Origin: Zygnema cylindricum
Taxonomy: Eukaryota; Streptophyta; Zygnematophyceae; Zygnematales; Zygnemataceae
Assembly: GCA_037447655.1 (NCBI GenBank)
Contig: JBBHKE010002707.1
Location: 1 to 64,000 of the forward strand
DNA length: 64,000 bases
Reading direction: 5' to 3'
Part shown: piece by piece, positions 10,518 to 22,839 of the stretch
Position numbering within the stretch: the stretch's first letter is position 1
Layout of the letters: every line of letters begins with the position of its first letter
Position numbers and translations under genes: made by a program
Notes under the pieces: model-generated
Seen by the model: only the letters and a program-made list of their open reading frames with translations
What the model was told of the DNA's origin: nothing
Databases searched by the model: none

Positions 10518-11101
10518 CACCGCTAATCGTTATTAGTGTTAACTAACACTAATTTTGACACGCCTTTTTCCGACCCGAAATCATAAACTAGTGCTATTAA
10601 CATTAAGATAATATTAACGCTATTATGAAATATATTTATTTACGGTTAACCATTTTATGTTAAGTTCGTCAAAATTAGTGTGATGTACGACAAGCTCGTT
10701 CACGTACATTGCGTCGCCGTGACATCTCAATTTTACAACATTAAAAGCGCCTCGCATATAAATAATATTTCAGTACCAATTAGCCGCCAGAAATAGCGAA
10801 ACATTACGAAATATATGACATGAAATAACGTTAATTTTACTCTAATTTACATGGTCCGTACGATTTCCAATCCTTACAAGTAAGTATTTTGGCAAAAGCT
10901 GTCAGGATAGTACACTTGAACTTGGAATAGTATCAATGACAGCTCAGCTTACACCCTACGAAGTCAACACACAAATTGGCATTAAATGCCAAATTGATGT
11001 TAATGTTTTTTTTTTTTTTACACAAATCACATATTAGCTCTATTAACACCAAAGTGGCGTTTAGGCTAATTCTTTTTTTACACTAATAATGATTAGCGAT
11101 G
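10518..11101. mobile_element. MITE, T3 family, copy 2 (nested in T2a)
   Basis: Ends CACCGCTAATCGTTATTAG and TAATGATTAGCGATG, with TA on each side (10516-10517, 11102-11103). 584 bp, AT-rich, no ORF. Confidence 0.75.
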
Positions 11102-11648
11102 TAGTTCTAGCAGCAGTAGTAAGAAGATTTTTTTTTTCAAAGCCTCGATATATCGACGATACGATATATCGGCGATATATTGGCGATATATTGCGATATT
11201 TTGCTTTTCCATATATCGAGGCGATATATCGATTATCGGGTACCTGAAATTCGATATATATCAAATATCGGCAATTGGTCCTCGATACCTAACACTAGCT
11301 ATAATAATAGATATGAAAAACGCGCTTCTGTATTGCTAAAATTATAGATACGAAAAACGTGCTTTTTCTGTGAAAAAGAAACCACGTCTTATTCTCTTGT
11401 CATTTTCATTTGTTGCGTATTGTATTCATCGTTATTAGAGCCGAAAGCAAAATGTCGGCGCTTGTACACTACAACCCTTAAACCAAAAATAAAATTTATA
11501 ATGATATACTTTTCTCCATGTTCATATGGCAATGCTTAACTATTGTTCAATACTCTAGTTGAGGAGGTATCGAAATAATGTAGTGTACAACTTGTGTCAA
11601 TAAAGCTTCTAGTTTCTAATTTACTAAATGTGTCATTTCTTACTAAAG

Positions 11649-11880
11649 TTGTGTATTGGGTAAAACTTTATAGCAATAAAATTAACATTCGACATAACTA
11701 ATATCGAGCAGTCAAAGGGCTCGATATCGCTCCAAGACCAACAAAAAATATAACGATATATTTTGTAGATTGTGGAGGTCCGTATAGAGATAGTACATTA
11801 AAACGTATGTTAAATAGCACGGTAAATCGTGTTGAATATTCCAGCCCCCACATCCACAAGGGGCATTCGATACACAACAC
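11649..11880. mobile_element. hAT-like MITE, T2 family, copy b
   Basis: Ends TTGTGTATTGGG and TCGATACACAACAC, with near-identical 8-bp flanks TACTAAAG and AACTAAAG. The interior keeps the family motif CCAAGACCAACAAA. From 11881 to 12985 the sequence is AT-rich and unassigned. Confidence 0.65.
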
Positions 11881-13318
11881 AACTAAAGTTGCTTACTTGT
11901 TCGTAGCAACTTTCAAAAAAGTTTTCGAATAATAACATCTTCATGGGAAAGTGACAGACACCCACATAAAAAAACGCAAATAGTTTGGATTTCATACGTG
12001 TGAGGAAAAAAACGTGAACATGTTCAAACGTCGTATATGTGAGCAGATGGCTAATAGCGCTTCACTGTGAGATTGTGTAACCCAATAGTGTCATGTTTGT
12101 TAACTGAGTGCCAACGTTTTGTTATCTTTGGGTCAATGATCCCAAAACAACATAACAACTAAACATTGTATAATAATATCAGTTCACGGTGTGCTTTACC
12201 TTACCGTCGATATATGTACATCTAGCCCTTCACCAAAAGGTGTTATAAAGGCGTATCTTTAATCGCCCGCCCAAAGAGTGTGCCAATTAACAGTGCAAAA
12301 ATGTCGTCGTTCTTGCAGTACAATTAGAGAACAATGTGCTAGAAAATGAGCAAGTCTGCATGACACTACATCGTGAATTACTATTAGTTTTAAGAAATAT
12401 TTTTTGCAAAGGAATAATTAGGGCTATAACTATATTTTGGGTTTAAAGGCCAAACGCCAACAAAACATTAACGCTGATTTATACATCTAACTCTAATTTG
12501 GATACACATTCCCATTATGTAGCCACTATTGGCTACTTTCATATAGTTAACGTTTCAACATGTGAGAACAAGTTCGTGTAATTATCTCCCGTCTTTTTTA
12601 CTAGAATCAAGTCTAAGAGCGCTTTTTTATAGCAATCCACTCACTTTCCAGTCTCGTTGGCTTTATCTAACACTTTTTTTTTACGTTTGTAAGTTTTAAA
12701 AATAATTTTGAGTAAAGAGTGATACATTTAGTACACAACACTATTTAAATCGCCCAAACTAGGGTCATTGATGTTAATTAAATCGAACTTGTATAAGTGT
12801 AAAGGAAAAAATAGAATTATAAATTCCTTTTTAGGTTTGTGGGTCAAAATTTTAAGGTGCCTAATTGTAATAGCTGTTCATGGTGTAGACCGAGCCGAGC
12901 CATATGAGCATTTAAAAAAGTATTTTATTTACATTTTTATCTTTGGTTCAAGTTCGTAGTTTAGGGGTTTTTTTTTTTTCAAACTCTAACAGGTGTCCCT
13001 ATGTATGAAATTATTGACTTTTCCTTGTCGTTTTGCCCCAATATTCAGGGAATTTTGAGAAATTATTTAGCCGTACGAAAAAGTCATTTTTACTTGAAAG
13101 GGTCGAACACACAATCGGAATGCGCAAAAAATTGACAAATTACACAATGCGAAAGCGAATTTAAATTAAATCAATTATCAATCGGCTCACATACATTGAA
13201 TTCTCATGAACATGGATAGAGACATTACAGAATTCAGAAGAGGAAATTCACATTAATTCTCATGCATTAATTCTACATCAATTTCCTATAATTTATCCTT
13301 AGTTGTTCCTAAGTGGTA

Positions 13319-13517
13319 CACCGTGAATCGTTATTAGCCTTATGTACGCTATATCGGCACCCCAAAATTTTGACATTGATACCTTAAATATAATAAATTA
13401 TACTATTTAAGGAAGTGGACCATAATCTGCCACGTCTTACGGCACTCAATTAGAATGAATGATGCTATTTTTTTCCTTACACTAATAATTTCTATACGCT
13501 AATAACGATTCAAGGTG
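13319..13517. mobile_element. MITE, T3 family, copy 3 (nested in D)
   Basis: Ends CACCGTGAATCGTTATTAG and CTAATAACGATTCAAGGTG, with TA at 13317-13318 and 13518-13519. Same subfamily as copy 5 (41493-41691) in opposite orientation, sharing CACCCCAAAATTTTGACATT. Confidence 0.8.
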
Positions 13518-13579
13518 TACCTAATCCCTCACTAGCTGGCATTTTAGCTTATCGCCAGATTACATCTTGTAATCTGATT

Positions 13580-13850
13580 CTAGAAGTGTCGCATGTACTT
13601 AGACGCAAAATATACGACGCAAATTGAAACTACTCGAAACGAAACATCTAGAAGTACAGTACTCAAAGTACAACGTAATTTACATGAAACGAAACTGCTA
13701 GACGTACTACGCACGAACCGAAAGACTAGAAGTCTCGTACAAACGAAATAGACCAAACGGTTCACACTTAATCAAACGAAACCAAAAATACTAATGAAAC
13801 GAAACATAATACGCGAGGTGGCGTGCGACAAAACCGAACCAATATTGACA
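13580..13850 (-). repeat. Degenerate short-motif array (CGAAACNNCTAGANGTAC)
   Basis: At least five spaced copies of a motif close to AACGAAACTGCTAGACGTAC. The reverse complement of the same motif is repeated at 23580-23770. It resembles the subterminal repeats some DNA transposons carry as transposase-binding sites, but no transposase is seen nearby. Confidence 0.5.
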
Positions 13851-15575
13851 AAATTCCACATTGCTATCCTAACATTACCAAAGTACAATGAAATTCAATT
13901 CGATACTTCACATGTACTACATGTTTGTCGTCATGTGAACGCATTTTTGACTTTTTTTCTTTTCGGCCCCGGGCATGAGAATCGAGCCCATCAGAAAACT
14001 TCATAAAAAATCACCTAGAGAGGGTGTTTTTAGTTCGAGTATCTCCCAAACAGCGAATGGAAAACGACCCATGCACGCACTACACGAGTGGGAAAATTTT
14101 AGGACGAGGGAGACTACTCTCTATTTTTCTCCCTGTCCGTCACGCGCATGTATGGGAAAGACGAGAATGTACGGAAAAAAATCTTGAGGGGTCTCTAATG
14201 TCCACTTTAATTCATGGGTCCTTTGAAGAATTTTGAGCTGTCGTCGCCTCTCCCCTCTCCCTCTTACGCTATCAGTTTTATCTCACACTTATTAGAATGA
14301 GGCACGACAATACTGGTATGAAATACTGGTAAGACCCAGGACCTATTCGGACCAATTAAAACATTCGGACCAAAAATTACACCAATTAAAACATTCGGAC
14401 CAAAACGTTTTAAATACAACGTCAGATTTGGACGATCGGACTGGCGCTGATCAAAGAAGCGATCTAAGAAGATCACATGAAAAGCCCATAACATAACTTA
14501 GGATAAAGGCGCCGACCAAAGGCCTACCATAAAAACGCCTACTTTTGAACTATGATTGAGACGCATTTCAAAGTAGTACGGAGAATCTTCACTAAAATCC
14601 ATAATATTTATCAAATTACCGATTACATGGGGACACCCCCTAATAGCGATTAAGGTGTACTGAAACGGTATGAAAACAGGCCGCGACAAATAAAAATGAC
14701 AAGCTTATAAGACACGGTTTATTTCTCGCAGGAAAGCGCGTTTTTCAGATCTATTATTCTGGCAATACGGTACATTAATTTGTCTTAAAGTCGGTGCTGC
14801 CGTGTGAAGCTGGTCGGCAAGCCAAAAAAAAAAAAAGGCTGATTTTTTTTTTAAAACAACACATCTCACACTAAATTTCCCTTAACCGCACCACCGCATG
14901 TTCAGATGACGCGGAAGACGACAAATCCACCAAATTTCATAACTTTCACTTGTTTCAACATTCGTCGCGAGATCTACACGTCTTGATTTTCCATCGTTCC
15001 GTACCCTACGAGAAAATGTTGACCAAACACGGTATTCTATTTCGTCCGCATTTTACACCGCGTGTACTTTTCTGAATCGAAGAGAAGATCCGTTTCGTAT
15101 GCCGATTTGGCGGCTGTTGGTTCGCCGCCACGTCAACCGTGCATCCCTTCGCAAGTCAAACTCCAGAAAGGTGCACACCAGATAAAAAAAAAAGCAATCC
15201 TTCACTTTCAAAGTAGAAAAGCTGTTTCCTTCCGTGTTATTTAAACGCTGTCTGTCTGACACGCGGCGTTTTTTGTTGGCAACCACAGGAAGATCTCAAT
15301 TGGGCTCATATATATTTATTATTTTAGTTTTTTCAGATATATTTCCGCATTCCTTTGCAAGTGAAAATCTAGAAACGAGAATACCAAAAAAAAAAAACAA
15401 CCCTTCACTTTCAAAGTAGAAAGGCTGTCGAGGAGCTCCGACTCTGAGAGAAGAACCACACCGTGGAATATTAAGAATAGGTCTAGAAATCCTGCTTTGC
15501 CACGTGTAAAATTTATGATCGGCTGGTTGAGGTTCTCCAAAATTACGAGTTTTGAACATTTAATCGTTTCTAACC

Positions 15576-16184
15576 TTGAAAAACCCCACTATGTATAAGG
15601 GTGCTTTACTCGAAGGTTTAATGATTTTTTTGGTAAAAGCCATCGGGTTTTTCAGAGACCTTCTTATAGTAAGGTATACAGATTCACATTCTAATAAATC
15701 GCATGAAGTTGTCTTTCAGCTTATAAAGGACGGAGAAAATATTCTTCTTTTCAAGTGGACGAGTTCCTGCTCCAGTCTTGGGAGGATTAACTATCCGTAC
15801 GCTTTCCCTTCTAAGCTCCCTATTTTTGAAGGGAAAAAGTTCGAAAAAATTTCAGAGTGCACCGATTCAAAGTTTATAGCTAAAATGAAAGAAGAAGGAT
15901 TTGTAGAGGAGGACTGTCATTACATTGACGCGACATTCGCCGACATTATTCATTTCATGGCGAGATCTCTCCCGGATCCCGATTGGACCGGTTTGGTGGC
16001 AAAACGACAAAAAGACGGACTTACGGAAATTCGCTGTGCCGGAATGAAGGGAATCTGGAATCTGGACGCTTTGAAGAGGGAATTAGAATATTGCAGAAAG
16101 GAAGGGAGTGAAGGTTTAAAAGCAGAAATTTGGTACAAAAGAAAACTAGAGTTTTCCATTTCCGAGAAAATTCACCTAGTCTGA
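15576..16184 (+). CDS. R1 family protein, copy 3 (~197-202 aa, function unknown)
   Basis: Intact frame ending TGA at 16182-16184. The first ATG is at 15576, but the ATG at 15591 (MYKGALLEG) aligns with the start of copy 2, and I prefer it. The central block (YAFPSKLPIFEGKK through GMKGIWNLDAL) is nearly identical to copy 2. The N-terminus lacks about nine residues present in copy 2, and residues ~55-65 (WTSSCSSLGR against KKRLRARSRR) are divergent. No known domain is recognised. Its context is a repeat unit, so expression is uncertain. Confidence 0.5.
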   Translation: MKNPTMYKGALLEGLMIFLVKAIGFFRDLLIVRYTDSHSNKSHEVVFQLIKDGENILLFKWTSSCSSLGRINYPYAFPSKLPIFEGKKFEKISECTDSKFIAKMKEEGFVEEDCHYIDATFADIIHFMARSLPDPDWTGLVAKRQKDGLTEIRCAGMKGIWNLDALKRELEYCRKEGSEGLKAEIWYKRKLEFSISEKIHLV

Positions 16185-17211
16185 GGAATTTGAAAACTCC
16201 AAAAACGTTTTTGATGCCGGCTATGTTTTTAAGTCCGAGATCGAACGAGGAAAACTGACAAGAAAATTTTGTATTTTGTCAGAATGCAGAAGTACTTTTA
16301 AAGTGTGAGCAACTTCTTTTTTAGTACGCACTGCACTAGACGAGAAATTTGTGCTTTTGGCGCTTTTAGGGTTTCTGGAATTTTGCAGTCGATCAAGGTT
16401 TTGCAAGCTATGGGGTACAGAAGTTTTTGGTTGAAGTAAATTTGTGTAATTAACATAATGTAGTTAAAATATAAAAGTAGTGGGTGAAAACAGTTATGTT
16501 GTTCGAGCCAACCGTATGTATAGTGGAAAGTTTTCTGATTTCATATGTAAATCCTGCGGAACTATATAATTCTGTGCTGCTATTTTTTTTTTACTGCGAA
16601 CAATGATTTGATTTTGTGTCTTTTGCGGTTCTTTTCTGTGGTCCCTGTTCCAAAGTTCTGGATTGTCATTTCCGCTCCTTTTGTCTCATTTTCTGCCATG
16701 TATTTGCTTTTATTGAGTCTGGTATTATTCCCTGCCTCTCTGGTAATCGAATGGAAATCGTTAGTTTTAACAGAAAAACACATTACACAATGTTGTTGTT
16801 ACACCTGCAAAAAGTTTCAAGTAGACTGCCGTCGCTATTAATGGTAAACATTTATAGGGCAGTCAACGTAACTTCTGTCAAAGAAGCTTCTGTCGTCACA
16901 TAAGTTTCCATTTCTGGTCATGTTCGGAAGGCGAGATCGCTAGCTTTCCATTGGCTGGCGCAAAAACAGAATCCAGCAGTCGGTCACTGAGTCAGAAGAC
17001 TTTCCCTGCCTGAAAAATGTTCAACACTAATAGCGATGGGCATTATAGTGTTGATTGTACGAAAAGTGGCTGACTGTGCACTGCCCTAGGATTTCTAACG
17101 AGCCAAAGAAAAGCACCAGTTTTAAGCTCACTCCTCGCTAAACTTTCGACGAGTGGCTGGAGGTAGTAAATGAGAAAACTACAGCAGGGAAGAAAGTCTA
17201 AAAGAGGAAGA

Positions 17212-17570
17212 AAAAAATGAAGGAGCCTAGTACTAACTTCAATGATAGTGAGGATTCGGAGAGCCCAGAAAGCAGTGAAGATGAACAGGCAAATAAAAAA
17301 AAAAACATAAAGGCAAAGCAAAGGTGGAGGACAAAGATTTGGATGTAGGAAGTAATGTGGATAGCGGCGATGCTTATCGGATGGTCGGGAAAGCCTTCTT
17401 GTTCAATGGTTCGAATTGTTTTGTGTGGAAGAAATACATTAAAGGACGGGTGATTCTAAAAAATCTGTGGAAGGTAGTGAATTGCGACGAAAAGAAGCCT
17501 AAGGAACTGAAAGGATGAAAGTTGTGGTTGCGAAAGGATATGTAAGCCACGAGAATCGTCAGTTTTCCTG
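17212..17570 (+). pseudogene. Ty1/copia gag-like remnant (R1 copy 3)
   Basis: An acidic leader (MKEPSTNFNDSEDSESPESS) is followed, after a frameshift in a poly-A run near 17290, by DAYRMVGKAFLFNGSNCFVW. Next come KKYIKGRVILKNLWKVVN and, past a TGA, KLWLRKDM.ATRIV. This order resembles the copia gag/UBN2 N-terminal region. It is broken by at least one frameshift and two stops. No protease, integrase or RT follows it here. Confidence 0.45.
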
Positions 17571-17610
17571 ACAGACGAAAATCACCAGTTTCCCCGACAG
17601 AGGAAGATAG

Positions 17611-18766
17611 CAGAGGTCGCAAACGGTCAACCGAAACCGTGACCGACCGTTAACCGACCGCCCGCGCCGGATCCGGAACGGATTCGGTTGCCAAATTTTG
17701 GGGGTCGGGCGGTTACGGTCGGTTGACTCAACAGGAAAAGAAAATACGGTCAGTTACGGTCGGTCAAACAAAAAACCAAAAAAAATGAAAATTTTGTACT
17801 TTTTTTTTCCAAATTATTGTTCTTTGTACTTTTGGTATCGTGGAAGTACGTGGCATTCATGATTAACGTCGCAAATCTGACACGGTACTAACTCTATTTC
17901 GTAATCTATTGTAAAGTGTTAATTATGCACTTTATGCGGTATTCCCAAAACGCGAATCTTACAATAAGATAACGGCCGCAAATCGTAATCTATTGTAAAG
18001 TGTTAATTACGCACTTTATGCGGTGTTCCCAAAAAAACAGGCAAAAAAAAAACACTTCCCGGATAAAAGTTGGAAATTAGAACGGGATGCATAAGCGATG
18101 AACCGACGACCGTCACAGTTTGACCGACTATGAATCGACAAAAAATCGCTATGATTTTCTTCACTCTAGTTTTGTTTTTTTCTAGTTTACACTGACAACG
18201 TATCTAGCCGTACATAACGACAAGCTATGTCCCTAACTACACCGTGGCGGCAATTAGCAAATAAATACAAATGTTACCAGTGTTTGGAAGGTCAGACTTG
18301 CCTAAAAGTCAAAACTTTAGACCCCCTAAACCGACATTTTTTTTTTTCAAAATCTGAACACCCAATACCCGGATCGAGTTATGTCACGCTCCTAAATTGT
18401 TAACCGTTACCTGATACGCGTTTAATAAAATAAAATTTAAACCGAAACTCGATTTCCCGCGACTACCCGTACCCGCCCATACCCGAATATGTACAAAATT
18501 AGTGGTACATCTCCCATATACCTTCCACGATACCAAGAGTAAAAAGTACAATAATGCTATAATAATGCTGGATAGTATGGACAGTACATATCCTTCAATA
18601 TTTTCGTTTTTTCCTTACCTGACCGTACCCGATTTTTTTTTTTTTTCTAATCACCCGCCCGAATCTTGCCGTCCCCCAAAATTTGGAACCCGAATCCGTT
18701 CCGGTTCCGACGCGGGCGGTCGGCTACCGGTCGGGTAAGGATTGGGGTACCCCATTGCGACCTCTG
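17611..18766. mobile_element. TIR element, possibly hAT-like, non-autonomous
   Basis: The termini CAGAGGTCGCAA and TTGCGACCTCTG are a perfect 12-bp inverted pair. Inverted homology continues inward for roughly 100 bp (CCGACCGCCCGCG, GGAACGGATTCGG, CAAATTTTGGGGG). The CAGRGGTSGCAA-type end is typical of plant hAT elements, but the adjacent 8-mers (GAAGATAG, ATTTGTGG) do not match, so the TSD is unsupported. No transposase ORF. Confidence 0.65.
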
Positions 18767-19990
18767 ATTTGTGGTCTTGGGGTGTTTCTATCGATTTTAT
18801 GCGGTTATGGCCGAAAATCACGATTCAGGGATTCTTACGATTTAACCAGTTCTATGAAATCCCATCTAACTGAAACCACTTGCTATTTTCGGGGAACATC
18901 AATTCTAGTTTATGATAGGTGTTTAGAACGTTTCTCTTGTTTATTTTATGGGCGGTGGATTAAAACACGTGGCACTTGGTCATTTGGTCGCCACTTAGTT
19001 TTCTTTCTTTGCATTGACATAAAGAGAGCAAAAAAAAGAAAAGATGTTTTATCAATCACAAAATACTGCTAACAAACAAAAAATACAACCACCTTCACTA
19101 CTCGAGACTAGTTCCCATCCTTATAATAAAATTCACTACTAGTTATTTGTCTAAGCTTGTACATGTGTTTGGTCATTTGTCCATCCACTCTAAATCTTTA
19201 ATTCTACATGTGTGATTATATAAGGTTGCTTTACCGAGTGACGTGTATATGGTCAGACGTGCATGGTCTTGAGACTCTTTCAATCACCCAAAAAAGTCGA
19301 TCTCCGATCTCGATTATAAAAAAAAAGATCACGACAAAGAAGCATCCAAAATTTACACATCATCCCAATGAGCAGAAGCGTGATAGGCATTTAGTCATTA
19401 AAATGAATCATAAATTTTACTCCAACCAGAGTCATATATTTAATTGAAAAAATAATTCTTCCTCCTCTTTTTTGTATTAGAACACTTATTTACACACTTA
19501 CTAACATACTTCTTAACAACCGAATTAAACCTACCACCAACTCTTGAAGAGAAAACAGACATGACGGCGTCGGAAAACAAAGGTGCGCGTGCGACTCACA
19601 AGACAATGTACGTCGAAACTGAATGATGCGCACCAAAACAAACATAATAAACGCAAGATATGAAATAACAAACGATAACGCAATTGGAGCAACATATAAC
19701 TTAACAACAACTTAAACATAACGACGACGCCTTAATTTTCCACAATAATTTTTAAATTCCCCCTCTTTTATGTGGAAAACGTAAAACGTAAAACATAAAC
19801 CATCCAAACCATAACGTTGGACGACCTCGTGCGAGCACGTCAAAGGTAGCCACCTCTGTTAGCAAATTAGTTGCTTTATCCAAGGTTGACTTGTATGCAA
19901 ATTCAATTCTCTTTATGGTAACCATATCACATACAAAATGCCATTAGAAACGAATATATTTGGTAGCTTGTGAAAAACGAGATTTTGACA
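18767..19990. other. Unassigned AT-rich sequence
   Basis: No convincing gene, TIR or LTR boundaries seen. Confidence 0.4.
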
Positions 19991-20029
19991 AGCGCCATGG
20001 AGCTTTTTCCATCCGTAAAATAGCCAATA

Positions 20030-20335
20030 ACCAATTAAAATATTCAATTCATGAAGCCTCTTAGCAATATGGCAAGCTCACATATAATCATCTTTCGTCA
20101 AACTAAATGCAATTATTGGTTGAAGAAGCAAACAAAATTCAACCGTTGCACCACTAAATACAAATGCTTATCTCGATGTCCACTTTTCGGAGTCAAGATT
20201 GCAACCAAAATCCGAGTCACAATAACCAATACAGCCCAAGTTATTCACCGTTTTGTATCTCATACCAACTTACATCGTATCAATCAAATAACGAAAAATG
20301 GGCGTCACGGCCTCCCAATAAGATTTCTTCGGTTT
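20030..20335 (-). pseudogene. Ty1/copia RNase H remnant (first)
   Basis: Minus-strand translation gives SYWEAVTPIFRYLIDT, then LGCIGYCDSDFGCNLDSEKW, then AFVFSGATVEFC and TKDDYM.ACHIAKRLHEL. This follows the copia order HWEAVKRILRYLKGT / GYSDADWAGDLDTRKS / EAEYMA. Stops interrupt it. It lies downstream (on the minus strand) of the related fragment at 20880-21363. Confidence 0.65.
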
Positions 20336-20455
20336 GTAACACATTCAACTTACTATTGAAACTGCTAGGCGAGTATAGACACTATAGTCCCTACAAACAA
20401 AGCGTTGAAATCCTGTCCATTTAAAGTCTTTGACTGTTGTTGACGTCTTCACATG

Positions 20456-20610
20456 AATCTAAGTGGTTCCAATTGCAATAAAGCACGTATGTGATAGTTT
20501 TTTTGCCCGTACGACCTGATGGATAATTAATGAAAAGATTACTTGAAGAAAAATATTTCGTACGATTATTGACAACGCGTGATGGACGAAAACCCTTTGC
20601 GGTGGATTTG
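20456..20610 (+). repeat. T4 dispersed repeat, copy 1
   Basis: Shares GTGGTTCCAATTGCAATAAA / GCACGTA, GACCTGATGGA and CGTACGATTAYTG with copies at 30860 and 34384. About 150 bp, same orientation each time. Element class unknown. Confidence 0.6.
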
Positions 20611-20879
20611 TCCACATGCCATTTAGATCGTTTGACCACATTTTTGGTCCAATATATGATTGCATGTGTGTTGTGTTTTCCTCGTCAAGCAAAATTTCAA
20701 ACACCACCAATTTCGTTGTGGACTTCATGTGAATTTTCGGATGAATTCTTAGAGTATAACAATATGCTTTCTCTTTGGGCGATTGATGGGATTTCTAATG
20801 AGAACTAAAGAGCTTTTATTACGAATAACATTGTGGTTTTTTTTGTTTGTGTGGATTCGAGTTCATTTATAAAGGATTT

Positions 20880-21363
20880 TAAACACAAAAAATCTTTGGC
20901 GCTTGCAACGACGGCTATGAATTCAACCTCGATTCTCGACATAGCCACAATTTTTGGAGTTTGGCGCTAACATCTCCAATGTTGCACGAGCAATGGGTGG
21001 TCTATTTCTCATAGATACATCCCATTCCCAATTTGTATTTGTATTTTGAAGTTATTACTTTCGTGCTTTTATCCAAGAGTTAGTGTGTAATCGATAGTTT
21101 TTTTAAGGTGTTTGAGCATCCGTTTTTCTCTTGACCAGTGTTGTTGATTCCCCATCTTATGCAAAAAGCGGGATAAGAATCCAATTACCGTAGAAATGTG
21201 CAGACGTGTGCATTTCATCGTGTGAACTAACGCACCCACTACCTCGCAATATAGTGCGTCGATTGGTTCCTCTAGAAACTCCAAGGTTATTCAATGAAAT
21301 TATCCCATCGTTCGAATGGCGTTGAGATGCCACTTGCGTCTTGGAGGAGAAACACGTAAGCAC
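20880..21363 (-). pseudogene. Ty1/copia RT C-terminus/RNase H remnant (second)
   Basis: The open stretch at 21069-21284 reads ALYCEVVGALVHTMKCTRLH, then GFLSRFLHKMGNQQHW and RMLKHLKKTIDYTL. This matches the copia pattern YREAVGSLMYLMVCTRPDI / HWEAVKRILRYLKGT. Further along, SRIEVEFIAVVASAKDFLCL resembles STTEAEYMAASTAAKEAIWL. Frames are broken. Confidence 0.7.
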
Positions 21364-22830
21364 TTCATGATGTATTTTTTTTGTGTGATTTCAATTGCTT
21401 TTCATTTTGTCCCTTGAGACTTCAATTCCGAGTACATACTTAACCTCCCCAAGGTCTTTCATTTTAAATGCTTGCAGTTGCATCTTATTCTCTTTTGCAA
21501 ATTCATTTATTATTTTCCCAATTATTATAAAATTATTCCGATAAATCACAATGATGACATTGAGTTTTGGATTTTACTGGACTAAATGGTCTCACTAAAG
21601 TTGATTAACCCTTTCTTTTGTAAAAATCGTCAATCTTGAGGTACTACTTTCGAGGAGATTAACTATATCCTCCCACCTATCCAACTTTTTTCTCTCTCAT
21701 TTTTCTAAAAAAATCTCGTACTTTTAAAACACAACAATACCTCGTATCAACAAAGTGTATTCCATACCCTGCTCATGTGACCACAATGACGTAATTGATA
21801 AAGTGAGTAGAGTTTGTAACTAAAAGCAATATAACCATCAAGTAACAACGGTATATGCCTAGGTTTTTTGACATATGATGTGGTGCATTTGCGAAAAATC
21901 TAGTAGTAGTTGAAACGACAGAAGATAACTTCCCTTTTTGAAACGTGGACTACAAGTAAGAGGGAATGTTTTCCGATTTTTTTTATCGAGTTTTTGTTTT
22001 AGATAATATTCTATGCAATTGGAGAAATGATTTCAAAGCGAGTGCCTAGTATATTAGTACTATATGATGATCAAACAAGAGGATGTAGAGTAAAAGTGGT
22101 TATTAAGATGTTTATAACTAGTTTTCATCACTACAAATATACTTGTTAAAATTTAGGAAAAAATAGATCGATGCGTTTGACACGAATGGGGAAAGATGTG
22201 CCAATTTATTTTCTAAATTAGAAAAGAAACGCGTTTGAAGGTCATATGTTTAATAACTAAGAAAATCGACACAAAGATAGATCCAACATTGCTTACAGAG
22301 GAGGATAGAGCACCTAGTTATTTGACTCATAAAATACTATGTCATACGGTCAAAAATTCTACAAGTAAGTCACCAGAATAAGAGGTCCAACAGCACTTAA
22401 TACAAATAATTTTAGGGTAAAACTAGCTGTTCTAAAAGAGACAAAAATGACTTCCATTTTTGCATCAACCTTTTTTAGTCGAAGAGAAACGAGCGTCAAG
22501 CTTAGAGGAGGTTATAGTGCCCCTACTCGTTTGGTTAATACAAAAGAAACTCTCATTATTCATGATGATTTCTCATTTTCAAAAGGAGAACACCCGATAT
22601 GAGTTTTGAGAAACGTCATAAAATCTGTGATGTAGGCTACACAAGACTTAATAGAGATTTCAGCAGAGAGAAAGGCTATCGAGAGTAAGTGGATAGATTG
22701 AAGGTAAATCTGGACCCATTTAACACCATAAAGAGGTACAAGGTTAGGCTGATAGGAAAGTGTTTTTATAAAATCGAAAGAGTTGATTTGGAAGAAACCT
22801 TCTAACAAGCAGGCGGATTTCCCAGTCATA
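21364..22830. other. Unassigned AT-rich sequence
   Basis: No gene recognised. It lies between oppositely oriented copia fragments and may be decayed element body. Confidence 0.35.
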
Positions 22831-22839
22831 TTTCTCTTA

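Larger units (their letters stand above)
9516..11297. mobile_element. hAT-like element, T2 family, copy a
   Basis: Ends TAGTGTTGGGTATCG and CGATACCTAACACTA, flanked by a perfect 8-bp TSD GCTATAAT (9508-9515, 11298-11305). The 8-bp duplication is diagnostic for hAT. The arms are GATATATCG-rich. T5i (9749-10442) and T3-2 (10518-11101) are inserted within it. No transposase ORF. Confidence 0.85.
12990..14640. mobile_element. MITE-like element, T1 family, copy D
   Basis: Ends CAGGTGTCCCTATGTA and TACATGGGGACACCCCC, flanked by TAA on both sides. The interior shares long blocks with copy C (TCACGCGCATGTA, TTCATGGGTCCTTTG) and with F (GTCAGATTTGGACGATCGGA, AAGATCACATGAAAAGCCC). It contains T3-3 and a stretch of short AACGAAACTNCTAGANGTAC repeats. 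Confidence 0.7.
9351..14873. mobile_element. Composite TIR element swollen by nested MITEs
   Basis: About 155 bp at 9351-9505 reappear inverted at about 14720-14873. The shared marks are TTAGTGTGA/TCACACTAA, GCCGACCAG/CTGGTCGGC, GGCACCGAC/GTCGGTGCTGCC and GAAAAACGCGCTT/AAGCGCGTTTTTC. The interior holds T2a (with T5i and T3-2 nested inside it), T2b, and D (with T3-3 nested inside it), leaving little original sequence. The TSD was not resolved. The superfamily is unknown. Confidence 0.55.
14874..17600 (+). repeat. R1 repeat unit, copy 3 (longest)
   Basis: It runs from the block ATTTCCCTTAACCGCACCAC through an upstream region, the R1 ORF, the ~1-kb flank shared with copy 1, and the gag-like block. 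Upstream, CTTCACTTTCAAAGTAGAAA is duplicated (15207 and 15405). It ends against the TIR element at 17611. Confidence 0.65.

Noticed and set aside
17603-18774. 8-bp TSD for the 1156-bp TIR element
   Set aside because: Flanking 8-mers differ (GAAGATAG against ATTTGTGG), so hAT membership rests on the TIR alone.
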